Shown: positions 51,001 through 53,790 of the stretch, in pieces
How the letters are laid out: every line of letters begins with the position of its first letter
How positions within the stretch are numbered: position 1 is the stretch's first letter
NCBI RefSeq assembly: GCF_030867095.1
Contig: NC_081824.1
Coordinates: 350,584,203-350,648,202, forward strand
Direction: 5' to 3'
DNA: 64,000 bases
Origin: Alligator mississippiensis
Lineage: Eukaryota; Chordata; Crocodylia; Alligatoridae
Notes under the pieces: generated by a model
Database searches by the model: none
The model's input: the letters and a program-made list of their open reading frames with translations, nothing else
Told to the model about the DNA's origin: nothing
Translations under genes and position numbers: made by a program

Positions 51001-52493
51001 AAAAAGCCCCGGCTCAAATTTGTACCATTTCTATTTAAGCTGCTGCAAGCGCACGTACTTGCATGTGTGGACGTGTCCATGGGGAGCACATCCACTCCAC
51101 ATCCGGACTGACTCTACCGCCCTGAAAAGGTTAGCACCACACAGGGATGGCACTGTGGGGGTGGCTATAGCTGCCCTAAAATTTGCCTTAGTCCCCCCAG
51201 TAGCCATCTCTGCCAGCACTGCCCCTGTCCAAACCCCCTGCCTCCCTCAGAGATGCTGCCGCCTGCCCTACTCCTGCCTGCAGAGGCGCAGCACTCCCAG
51301 CCTGGCCTGATCTGTCTACATACAGTATATATTTTTATTCTCCTTTTGTGGATAACATAGATAAAACACATATTTAAGCGGGAATTGTTAAAAAAACCAA
51401 ATACATTTGTTTGGCCAGAAGATGTGTACCTCAACCCCCCCCCCCCCCAATTTTTCTGTCTAGCCCACCTCAACCCCTATAGTGAGAAGAGACTTGGTGC
51501 CACCTCTGGCACCACACCACTGATGGCAGTCCAGCTTCAGGTGAGAGAGGACTTTGTCTAGTTTGGGGGCCCTTTAAGGAGGAGACAAAGAAGCTGGGCT
51601 GGGAGAGGAGCGCTGGCAGGGACAGGGCCTGGAGAACGGGCCCTGCCTGCCATGCCTGAAGCAACCAGCTTTAGTAGGGAGGGAGAAAAAAAGAAAAGAA
51701 AAGGGACCTGGTTGGGGGTGAATGCAGAATATCGGGTTCCAAGCGCCTGGCTGGCCACCCCCTTGCAGACACAGGGCCCAGAGCAAGGACAACACTTCCC
51801 AAGGGCTGGGCAAGGACCAGGCAGGGGGCACAGGGGAATCGCCCAGGGGACACCCTCACTAGGGTGGCCAAGGGTTGGGGGGATAGAAAGCTGTGACCTG
51901 CGAGCAGGGGGAGGGGGGAACAGAACGCTATGACGTGCGATCAGCAGAGCCAGGCAAGGAACAACGCTATGACGTGCGAACGGGGGAGGAGGAGGAGGGA
52001 ATAGAACGCTATGACTTGCGAGCAGCAGGGCGAGGAAAGGAACAGAACGCTATGACGTGCTAACGGGGCGGGAGGAGAGACGTGCGAGCAGCAGGCCGTC
52101 TCCCTACCCAATCCCGGCGCTCTCAGTGGAGGTGGGGGGGGGAGGGGGAAGTTCCCCTGGCGCAGCCCCGCCTCCCGGCGCTGTCCCCGGTGCTGCTGCC
52201 CTGACCGCCCGACCCCGCCCCCAGCCCCGCGGCCCAGCGCTCACTTTGCTCAGCGCAGTTTTCTTCTCGTCCCGCGCTTTTCCCGGGCCCGGCGGCAGCG
52301 GCGGCCCCAGGGGGGAGGAGGAGGACGGCGGCGGCGGTTGGGGCGGGGTCTCGGGCTCTCGGCGCGGCGATTCCCGACGGAGCGGAGGCTCCATGAGTCG
52401 CTTGTCCCGCCCTCCACCTCCACCGCTACCGCTACCGCTGCCGCCGCCACGCATAGGCCCCAGCCCCGGCGCAGCCTCCCGCTCCGACTTCAT
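4818..52493 (-). CDS. UPF3A: UPF3A, regulator of nonsense transcripts 3A (complete, 10 exons)
   Basis: Adaptor of nonsense-mediated mRNA decay that binds UPF2 through an RRM-like domain and the exon-junction complex through a short C-terminal motif; it shuttles between nucleus and cytoplasm. Ten coding exons join in frame to 505 codons plus stop: 52245-52493, 47687-47793, 28813-28919, 22821-22919, 22609-22719, 20054-20109, 19800-19958, 14639-14799, 8197-8491 and 4818-4991. The order is a Gly/Pro-rich N-terminus (about residues 1-80), RRM-like domain (about 84-190, with VVIRRLPP, LYSRAYINF and AVVEFAPFQK), conserved middle segment (DPEYRKFLESY, PETLLGEIEAKTRELI), Arg/Glu/Lys-rich charged region (about 245-310), divergent region, then RPAMQLYQPGAR near the end. 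Human UPF3A is slightly shorter (476 aa, from memory). The paralogue UPF3B is X-linked in mammals; the neighbour CDC16 identifies this copy as UPF3A. The start is the first in-frame ATG and matches the family start (MKSER versus human MRSEK). Confidence 0.96.
5838..5902. repeat. Short inverted repeat (hairpin)
   Basis: The arm CCCATAATAATTAGATTCTA (about 5838-5857) pairs with TAGAATCTAATTATGGG at 5886-5902 with a single 3-nt bulge, around a loop of about 25-30 nt. It sits close to the left end of the possible transposon. Confidence 0.75.
7154..7215. repeat. A-rich simple repeat
   Basis: Almost pure A with a few T interruptions over about 60 bp. It creates a spurious poly-Lys / poly-Phe frame. 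Confidence 0.95.
8197..8491 (-). CDS. UPF3A: UPF3A exon 9, variable C-terminal region
   Basis: 295 nt, phase 2 in and phase 0 out. Recognisable family pieces are RYRLDDGRKHRAHYE, KWGKGYNQDRGKKG and KKERIRNK (human UPF3A: HVDDGRRHRAHHE, RWGKGPGQDRGKKG, KERLANK, from memory). The shared DDGR-HRAH and QDRGKKG blocks are UPF3A-specific and fix the paralogue. Acceptor ACATGCAG, donor GTTCTT. Confidence 0.93.
9815..9915 (+). repeat. Fragment of reptile interspersed repeat (AAGCTTTCGTGAGC type)
   Basis: It contains ATAGACTAATTGAATCAGA, ATGCATAAGCTTTCGTGAGC and a short hairpin (AGACCTCAT...ATGAGGTCT). The same words recur near 21460, 31660, 32110 and 53640, so this is a dispersed family. I cannot assign its class. 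Confidence 0.6.
10798..10910 (+). mobile_element. hAT (Charlie-like) 5' end fragment
   Basis: It starts CAGTGGTTCTCAACCTTTTA, the characteristic terminal sequence of Charlie-type hAT elements. No matching opposite end was found before the CR1. Confidence 0.5.
11065..12660 (+). mobile_element. CR1 LINE, 5'-truncated, with reverse transcriptase remains
   Basis: Plus-strand frames carry GIFKSAGPDNLHPRVLKELA (about 11100), WKRANVVPIFKTGKKEDPEN (11234), FLDFRKAFDTVSH (11504, RT box A), then GPALLNIFISNLDEG and LADDTKKWGN (box C, here ADD) at about 11700-11790, and in the C-terminal part CIHRCISSRSKEVILPLYAT and LVRPQLEYCVQFW (about 12066-12170). In-frame stops at about 11685 and 11896 and at least two frame changes make it non-functional. 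The 3' end (GATGATCTGCTCAGG...ATGAAACTA) is typical of CR1. The 5' part and endonuclease are missing. CR1 dominates reptile and bird genomes. Confidence 0.93.
12735..13095. repeat. Imperfect palindrome of about 360 bp
   Basis: The reverse complement of 12740-12870 (containing GCAGAAACAGCACACCTGTC) aligns with 12955-13090 (GCAGAAGCAGTGCGCCTGCC), both followed by a similar ATGC(A/T)-rich stretch. The centre is near 12915. I found no target duplication. It is probably a further foldback-type element directly after the CR1 tail. Confidence 0.45.
13898..14428. mobile_element. Possible hAT-like element with internal tandem repeats
   Basis: The left end CAGGGGTCTCACACTCATCT and following GGCCC look like a hAT terminus; the right end (GGGCTGTATCTTTTACATCA, then CAGACCT) is a diverged inverse. 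No clear 8-bp target duplication. The interior 14130-14290 carries about four copies of a 37-40 bp unit of the type TGTGGCACAGTCCTGGACTG. Confidence 0.45.
14639..14799 (-). CDS. UPF3A: UPF3A exon 8
   Basis: 161 nt, phase 0 in and phase 2 out. It starts LLKKPEKGDEQASEKHKEKG, where LLKKPEKG is the family hallmark after the charged helix, and continues into a Ser/Lys/Glu-rich variable part. Acceptor TTTCTTAG, donor GTAAGT. Confidence 0.93.
17274..17337. repeat. AT dinucleotide microsatellite
   Basis: About 32 uninterrupted AT units. Confidence 0.98.
17478..17525 (+). repeat. Reptile repeat end, left of the nested cluster
   Basis: It contains CTGTGTTAGTCTGAAGTCAG followed by GCAGAAG. The reverse complement recurs at 18916-18965 on the other side of the transposon cluster, and related copies lie at about 31606 and 53740. 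Confidence 0.55.
17588..18585. mobile_element. Foldback hAT-type element, full-length inverted repeat
   Basis: Ends CAGGAGTGAGCAA and, inverted, CACGGGTGAGCAA. The flanking 8-mers CTCCAAGG (17580-17587) and CTCTTAGG (18586-18593) agree at 6 of 8, fitting an aged hAT target duplication. The interior is one long imperfect palindrome: for example CAGAAGCTGCTGCTG near 17931 pairs with the reverse complement of about 18185-18200, and AGCAGCTGCCTCCC at 17960 pairs with GGGAGGCAGCTGCTTTTTCC near 18153. The arms are about 450-480 bp and the centre is near 18070. The many GC-rich open frames across it are chance frames and mirror one another because of the palindrome. No transposase. Confidence 0.8.
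18592..18909. mobile_element. Harbinger-type (Chompy-like) MITE
   Basis: Ends GGGCACTTTTACATGTGCTC and, inverted, GGCGCCTGTACACGTGCTC, with a 3-bp TTA duplication at 18589-18591 and 18910-18912. A TTA/TAA target with GG-starting ends is typical of PIF/Harbinger elements. The interior contains a second inverted pair (GACTCAATTAATTGAGTCCAG and TTAATTGAGTCTGC). Family name is by remembered resemblance. Confidence 0.7.
18916..18965 (-). repeat. Reptile repeat end, right of the nested cluster
   Basis: CCTTCTGCCTGACTTAAGAC then TAACACAG, the inverse of the copy at 17478-17525. Confidence 0.55.
19800..19958 (-). CDS. UPF3A: UPF3A exon 7, highly charged Arg/Glu/Lys region
   Basis: 159 nt, phase 0 both sides, 53 codons. 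It begins RIREEKREERRRRELEKKRL and ends KKIAEKEIRIK. Almost all residues are charged, as expected for the extended helical segment of UPF3 proteins, and the plus strand is therefore pyrimidine-rich. Acceptor CTCTTCAG, donor GTATTT. Confidence 0.94.
20054..20109 (-). CDS. UPF3A: UPF3A exon 6 (56-nt small exon)
   Basis: 56 nt, phase 1 in and phase 0 out, encoding ARRTTPLLEYIKNRKLEKQ, which matches human UPF3A closely (LEYIKNRKLEKQ; UPF3B has LSFLKNKQ here). This supports UPF3A rather than UPF3B. Acceptor TGTTTTAG, donor GTACGT. Only 95 bp of intron separates it from exon 7. Confidence 0.94.
20476..20690 (-). mobile_element. MIR (CORE-SINE) relic
   Basis: The plus strand reads CATTTTAAAGATGGGGATAA, AAGTGACTTGCCTCGAGTCA and CAGAGCAGGCTAGCAGCATA in order, matching the reverse complement of the MIR consensus through its tRNA-related and CORE parts. 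It is an ancient amniote SINE. Confidence 0.75.
21450..21560 (+). repeat. Fragment of reptile interspersed repeat
   Basis: ACAGACTAACTAAATCGGAG, then AAAGTTTTCATAAGCAGCAG and CAGGCTAACACAGATAGGTA: the same family as 9815-9915 and 53625-53790, here with both ends recognisable. Confidence 0.6.
22609..22719 (-). CDS. UPF3A: UPF3A exon 5, conserved middle segment
   Basis: 111 nt, phase 1 both sides. It encodes DPEYRKFLESYCADEEKICA and NPETLLGEIEAKTRELI. It is separated from exon 4 by only 101 bp of intron. Acceptor CCCTCACAG, donor GTCTGT. Confidence 0.95.
22821..22919 (-). CDS. UPF3A: UPF3A exon 4, end of RRM-like domain
   Basis: 99 nt, phase 1 on both sides, so skipping it would preserve the frame. 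It encodes GLEYPAVVEFAPFQKISKKK and then LKKKDAKAGSIED. In human UPF3A the exon with this content is alternatively skipped (known from the literature); the same symmetry is present here. Acceptor CTCTAAAG, donor GTAAAC. Confidence 0.95.
23789..24015. mobile_element. Small hAT-like MITE
   Basis: Ends AAGGGGTAGGCA and, inverted, TAGGGGTTGGCA. The flanks share TTTATA with a one-base offset (GGTTTATA / CTTTATAA), so the target duplication is only suggestive. The interior has an imperfect inverted repeat (GGCAGATGGCATGGCAC against GTGGCTCTCCTGCCATCTGCC). Confidence 0.5.
24195..25529 (+). mobile_element. Solo LTR of an endogenous retrovirus, about 1.3 kb
   Basis: It begins TGTCACAGCAGGG and ends CCCTGCGACA, a short inverted TG...CA terminus. 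The flanking 5-mers CTGAG (24190-24194) and CTAAG (25530-25534) agree at 4 of 5, fitting a 4-6 bp retroviral target duplication. It is GC-rich, with degenerate subrepeats of the type GGGGCTGGGGTCTA (about 24690-24910) and CTCACTGGCGCT (about 24970-25080). TTTATAAGG near 25350 could be its TATA box, suggesting plus orientation. There is no internal region, so it is a recombination remnant and a fossil. The family is not identified. Confidence 0.7.
26134..26831. mobile_element. Harbinger-type (Chompy-like) element, 698 bp
   Basis: Ends GGGCACATCTACATG and, inverted, GGCCACATCTACATG, with a 3-bp ACT duplication at 26131-26133 and 26832-26834. The interior holds about three copies of a unit of about 75-80 bp, with landmarks CATATGGGGAT and GAGAGCTGTCCCAGCAG. 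No transposase; non-autonomous. Confidence 0.75.
27365..27460. repeat. Isolated copy of the internal repeat of the 26134-26831 element
   Basis: GCTGCAAGGGCAGCTGTCTC, then CCCAATCCCCATATGGCTGA and GAGAGCTGGGG repeat the subrepeat at 26404-26475, but partly in altered order and without MITE ends. Confidence 0.5.
28207..28320 (+). mobile_element. MIR relic
   Basis: GAAAATGGAGATAAACCATA then CTGTGAAGATAAATTAATAA and GTAAATTACTCAAATAGCAC follow the 3' half of MIR (AAAATGGGGATAATAAT...GTGAGGATTAAATGA...GCGCTTAGAACAG). Confidence 0.55.
28813..28919 (-). CDS. UPF3A: UPF3A exon 3, RRM-like domain core
   Basis: 107 nt, phase 2 in and phase 1 out. It encodes SLYPHLYSRAYINFRN and DILLFRDRFDGYVFIDNK, near-identical to vertebrate UPF3 proteins. 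The acceptor is CTTGTTGCAG and the donor GTTGGA, a less common but valid GT donor. Confidence 0.95.
30066..30185. mobile_element. Diverged Harbinger-type MITE end
   Basis: GGGTGCATCTACTTGTGTGC directly after ACT, the same end and flank as the 26134 element. The opposite end is not clear, so the right boundary is a guess. Confidence 0.4.
31600..31745 (+). repeat. Reptile interspersed repeat copy
   Basis: TAGCTGTGTTAGTGTGAAGT, then ACAAAAGCTTTTGTGAGCAA and GTTCACTTCAGTAGATAC. Contains both the CTGTGTTAGTCTGAAGTCAGG end and the AAGCTTTCGTGAGC core, linking the two kinds of fragment seen elsewhere into one family. Confidence 0.6.
32095..32195 (-). repeat. Reptile interspersed repeat copy, inverted
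   Basis: TTCTGAAGTGAGCTTTTGCT, CATGAAAATGTATGCATCTG and TTAGTAGGTCTGTAAGGTGC: the reverse orientation of the core at 31660 and 9850. It lies about 350 bp from the plus-oriented copy. Confidence 0.55.
32957..33006. repeat. AC dinucleotide microsatellite
   Basis: About 25 uninterrupted AC units, 16 bp before the foldback element at 33023. Confidence 0.98.
33023..33955. mobile_element. Foldback hAT-type element, 933 bp
   Basis: Ends TAGAGGTGCACAGATA and, inverted, TAGGGGTGCACTGATA. Flanking 8-mers ATATATAT (33015-33022) and ATAGATAT (33956-33963) agree at 7 of 8. The arms pair over most of the element: GTGCTCTGCAGGTAAGTCTG near 33202 is the reverse complement of the sequence near 33810-33830, apart from one or two changes. 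The unpaired centre (about 33400-33620) is GC-rich. No transposase. Confidence 0.8.
36560..36824. mobile_element. Harbinger-type MITE, about 265 bp
   Basis: The left end has AGGCACATCTACACGTGTAC and the right end GCACGTGTAGACGCTCCC, which pair over CATCTACACGTG. The interior also has inverted GTAATTTACT-like words. The target duplication is not clear. Confidence 0.55.
37262..37340 (-). mobile_element. hAT-like end fragment
   Basis: GGACCCCTGGTTGAGAATCA is the inverse of a CAGTGGTTCTCAACC-type hAT terminus. No partner end found. Confidence 0.4.
38077..38826. mobile_element. Foldback hAT-type element, 750 bp
   Basis: Ends CAGGGGTGTGCAAAAC and, inverted, TAGGGCTGCATGAAAC. Flanking 8-mers GTGCCTAT (38069-38076) and GTGCCTAG (38827-38834) agree at 7 of 8. 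The arms are highly similar: ACAGCTTTAAATGTTTTTTC on the left (38214) recurs as the reverse complement of about 38650-38670, followed on both sides by GGTACCAGG, GCAGCTCATGAA, CCCACAGGAG and GCATGCTTGGCAG in the same order. The outer parts are rich in GATTCGG words. No transposase. Confidence 0.85.
39622..40046. mobile_element. hAT-type MITE, 425 bp
   Basis: Ends CAGTGGTGCCCAACCTTTTG and, inverted, CAGGGGTGTTCAACCCTTAG. Flanking 8-mers ATTTAGGC (39614-39621) and ATCTAGAC (40047-40054) agree at 6 of 8. A shorter internal inverted repeat (AAATTTGGC...GCCAAATTT) lies at about 39899-39962. Confidence 0.75.
41789..41975 (-). other. Candidate alternative or poison exon pair in UPF3A intron 2
   Basis: On the minus strand, 29 nt at 41947-41975 end in a strong GTAAGT donor. 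A 90-bp interval with a pyrimidine-rich TTCTTTTTTATTTTAG acceptor follows, then 41789-41856 continues the frame to TAG. Read in the phase left by UPF3A exon 2, the two pieces give GQDEDEWLIG and then MVVPVPNPHIYEEIY before the stop. I do not recognise this peptide. The first acceptor (CATGAG) has a poor pyrimidine tract and is the weak point. The pair could instead be the end of a small unknown gene starting at the ATG at 41980, or chance. Confidence 0.3.
42614..42990. mobile_element. Solo LTR of an endogenous retrovirus, 377 bp
   Basis: It begins TGTGACAGAC and ends CCCGCTACA, flanked by an exact 5-bp duplication GACAT (42609-42613 and 42991-42995). Length and TG...CA ends fit a retroviral LTR with the internal region lost by recombination. 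Exact target repeats suggest it is younger than the 24195-25529 LTR, though five bases are a weak clock. The family is not identified; orientation is unclear. Confidence 0.7.
43392..43888. mobile_element. hAT-type element, 497 bp, GC-rich interior
   Basis: Ends TAGGGATTTATTGAA and, inverted, TAGGGACTTTCCAAA, with subterminal GCCGATTTCACAGG against GCGATTTCAGG. Flanking 8-mers CATTTTAA (43384-43391) and CTTATTAA (43889-43896) agree at 6 of 8. The interior has four spaced copies of a (T)GACTGG(T/C)-like word followed by GAGGG/GATGG. Confidence 0.65.
44235..44435. mobile_element. Harbinger-type MITE, diverged
   Basis: The right end (inverted) is GGGCACATCTACACATGTGC, the family terminus. The left end CCACACATACAATG is degenerate, but inner TTACTGCGCAGTA words match on both sides. 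Confidence 0.5.
44985..45240 (-). pseudogene. Myb/SANT-like transposon protein relic
   Basis: In one minus-strand frame it reads EVLDFLAILGKE, then IQSQL, and about 60 codons later CTAYKELDQVFA, with stops between. These words in this order match Myb/SANT-like proteins that accompany Harbinger transposons and are multi-copy in reptile genomes (EVLDLL-IWGEE, IQSQL, YKELDQVLG, recalled consensus). It lies 550 bp from the Harbinger-type MITE at 44235 and may be the remains of a fuller element. Confidence 0.4.
47687..47793 (-). CDS. UPF3A: UPF3A exon 2, first half of RRM-like domain
   Basis: 107 nt, phase 0 in and phase 2 out. It encodes VVIRRLPPCLTKEQLEEQL followed by PAHDYFEFCTADP, the first strand and helix of the UPF2-binding RRM-like fold. 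The acceptor is TTTGCAG and the donor GTGAGG. The family usually has Gly (UPF3A) or Thr (UPF3B) where this sequence has Cys in LPPCLTK. Confidence 0.96.
48266..48490. mobile_element. Palindromic hAT-type MITE, 225 bp
   Basis: Ends CAGGGATCCTGGTTTTCTC and, inverted, CAGGGATCCTGGTTTACTT. Flanking 8-mers GTGATCAG (48258-48265) and GTGGTCAG (48491-48498) agree at 7 of 8. The arms pair across the whole element (AAAAATCCCCAATTTTCA and CATTTTTCCAT...ATGGACAAATG words on both sides), so it folds into a single hairpin. Confidence 0.85.
51880..52090. repeat. Tandem repeat of about 40 bp with TGACGTG core, UPF3A intron 1
   Basis: Five to six imperfect copies share AACGCTATGACGTGCGA. The core heptamer sits at 51894 (TGACCTG), 51931, 51970, 52012 (TGACTTG) and 52053, with spacings of 37-42 bp, plus a clipped copy at 52079. 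The linkers are G/A-rich. The array lies 155-365 bp inside intron 1 within the CpG-rich region. TGACGTG is a bZIP-type core (CRE/UPRE-like), so the array could bind ATF/CREB-family factors. Confidence 0.8.
52245..52493 (-). CDS. UPF3A: UPF3A exon 1 (coding part)
   Basis: 83 codons from ATG at 52493. It encodes a low-complexity Gly/Ser stretch, a Pro/Ser run and then KARDEKKTALSK, which matches the family sequence just before the RRM-like domain. It ends in phase 0 at a GTGAGC donor (52244-52239). No other ATG lies in frame upstream; the frame stays open but has only non-ATG codons, so initiation at MKSER is the simplest reading. The start context is weak (C at -3). Confidence 0.93.
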
Positions 52494-52760
52494 CAGACTA
52501 CTGCTGCAACTGTTCAGCCGCGGAAAGGGGAAGGGGCGGGGGTGAGGGGAGGAAGAAAATATCGCGAGAACGGGTTCTGTTGTCAAGAAGTCTCACGAGA
52601 TCTCAGCGAGGTGCTGGGGGTCGCTCCCTCAGAATCCCGTCCCCACCCGAGCGCCGGCCGCGCCCCCGCTCCTTGTCCGTACCTGGAGCCCCGTGTGAGG
52701 TGCGTCTCACGCCTCACTCCCGCGTCCCGTGCGGGGTCAACTAATGTAACCAAAAATCCG
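52494..52760 (-). promoter_or_regulatory. UPF3A: UPF3A CpG-rich promoter region and 5' UTR
   Basis: CpG density rises sharply from about 52040 to 52750 and peaks around exon 1, as for a housekeeping CpG-island promoter. Visible elements upstream of the ATG are a GC box (GGGGCGGGG near 52533) and TCGCGAGA at 52562-52569, which matches half of the TCTCGCGAGA motif found in many TATA-less promoters. A near-palindromic CTCACGAGATCTC lies just above it at about 52592-52604. I see no TATA box. The transcription start is not resolvable. Confidence 0.6.
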
Positions 52761-52873
52761 CTCGTATGTTATAGTGGTGCTTCACTTTAATCATGGAAAA
52801 TGGATTGGGGGTTACTTTTTTTAAGTCTGAAAATTGGGGATTTTTTTTTAACCAGAGAAAACCAGGATCCCTG
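52746..52873. mobile_element. Half copy of the palindromic hAT-type MITE
   Basis: CACTTTAATCATGGAAAATG, GAAAATTGGGGATTTTTTTT and ACCAGGATCCCTG repeat the right half of 48266-48490. The left arm is missing apart from a possible GTAACC-AAAATCC trace. It abuts the upstream edge of the UPF3A CpG island. Confidence 0.75.
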
Positions 52874-53436
52874 TTCACCACCCTCTTCGGGAGAGTATTT
52901 TTCTGCTGTCCAACCTCAGCCTCCCTTGCTGCAACTTGAGGCCGCTGCTCCTTCTCTCATCTGCCACCACTGAGAACAGTCCAGCTCCTCCTCTCTGTGA
53001 CCAGCTTTGAGGGAGCTGAAGGCTGCTCTCAAATCCCTCGTCTCCTCTTCTCCAGAATAAATAAGCCCCTTCCCTCAGTCTCTCCTCAGAAGTCCTGCCC
53101 CCCTCCCATCCCCCATCCACTGGACTCTCCAATTTGCCCACAACCTTTGCCGAGGGCAAACTTGGGCACATTACTCCAGATGTGGCCTCACCAATGCTGA
53201 ATAGAGGGAAAAAAAATCACTTTCCTCCATCTGCTGGCAACACACCTACCAATGCAGCCCAGTATGCTGTCAGTCTTCTGGGTGAGGGACACACTGCCCC
53301 CTCTTTCCATAGTAGGGGGAGGGACTAACTGATGCACTGTGGACATAAGGCCCTGACCCCCAATACGCATCAAATAAGCCAATTCCTGGCTTTGGCACAA
53401 GCAGCAGAGAGAACATCAAAGCGGCTGTATCTAGAG

Positions 53437-53520
53437 CAGGGTTTCTCAACTTTTTAAGTAGCAAGAGAGAGATTCTTTACATCTTCCAAACTTGTGCATT
53501 ATCCCAGAAAAACAGAGATC
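53437..53520 (+). mobile_element. hAT-like end fragment
   Basis: CAGGGTTTCTCAACTTTTTA, a Charlie-type terminus; partner end not found. Confidence 0.4.
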
Positions 53521-53624
53521 ATCTTAAACACAAATTTGTACTATCCAGGAGCTGGTTACTGAGCTGGAGGGGTCCTTGATACGGCAGGGGGAACCTTTAC
53601 CACCATTAACACATTTGATTGAAG

Positions 53625-53790
53625 GAGTGCAGGACATACCTTAGAGACTAACTTTAGCTTTCATAAGCAAATGCCTACTTCATCAGATGCTATGATGAAG
53701 TATAGCACCTACAAAAGCATGTCTCTCTGAACAAGTTAGCTTGCCCTGCTTTCTGCCTTACTTCAGACTAACACCATTAACTACCAGTCT
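53625..53790 (+). repeat. Reptile interspersed repeat, most complete copy
   Basis: It starts near ACCTTAGAGACTAACTTTAG, runs through GCTTTCATAAGCAAATGCCT and CATCAGATGCTATGATGAAG, and ends near TTCTGCCTTACTTCAGACTA. The two ends carry AGACTAAC in the same orientation (53667 region and 53766 region). Its class (SINE or DNA element) is not clear to me. Confidence 0.6.

Larger units (their letters stand above)
47794..52244 (-). other. UPF3A intron 1
   Basis: 4451 bp. Besides the TGACGTG array and the palindromic MITE at 48266-48490, it holds a long GC-rich, C/G-run-rich tract (about 48940-51650) that gives many Pro-, Gly- and Ala-rich chance frames on both strands but no recognisable protein. 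A homopolymer C run lies at 51435-51448. About 51055-51080 resembles one end of the Harbinger-type MITEs (GCATGTGTGGACGTGTCC). The GC-rich tract is probably repeat-derived but I cannot assign a family. Confidence 0.6.

Noticed and set aside
52584-52586. Upstream start giving 31 extra UPF3A residues
   Set aside because: The codon there is TTG, not ATG. The first ATG in frame is at 52493 and matches the family start.
52057-52790. Plus-strand frames opposite UPF3A exon 1
   Set aside because: Shadows of CpG-island sequence with no stop codons; the minus strand carries the conserved exon.
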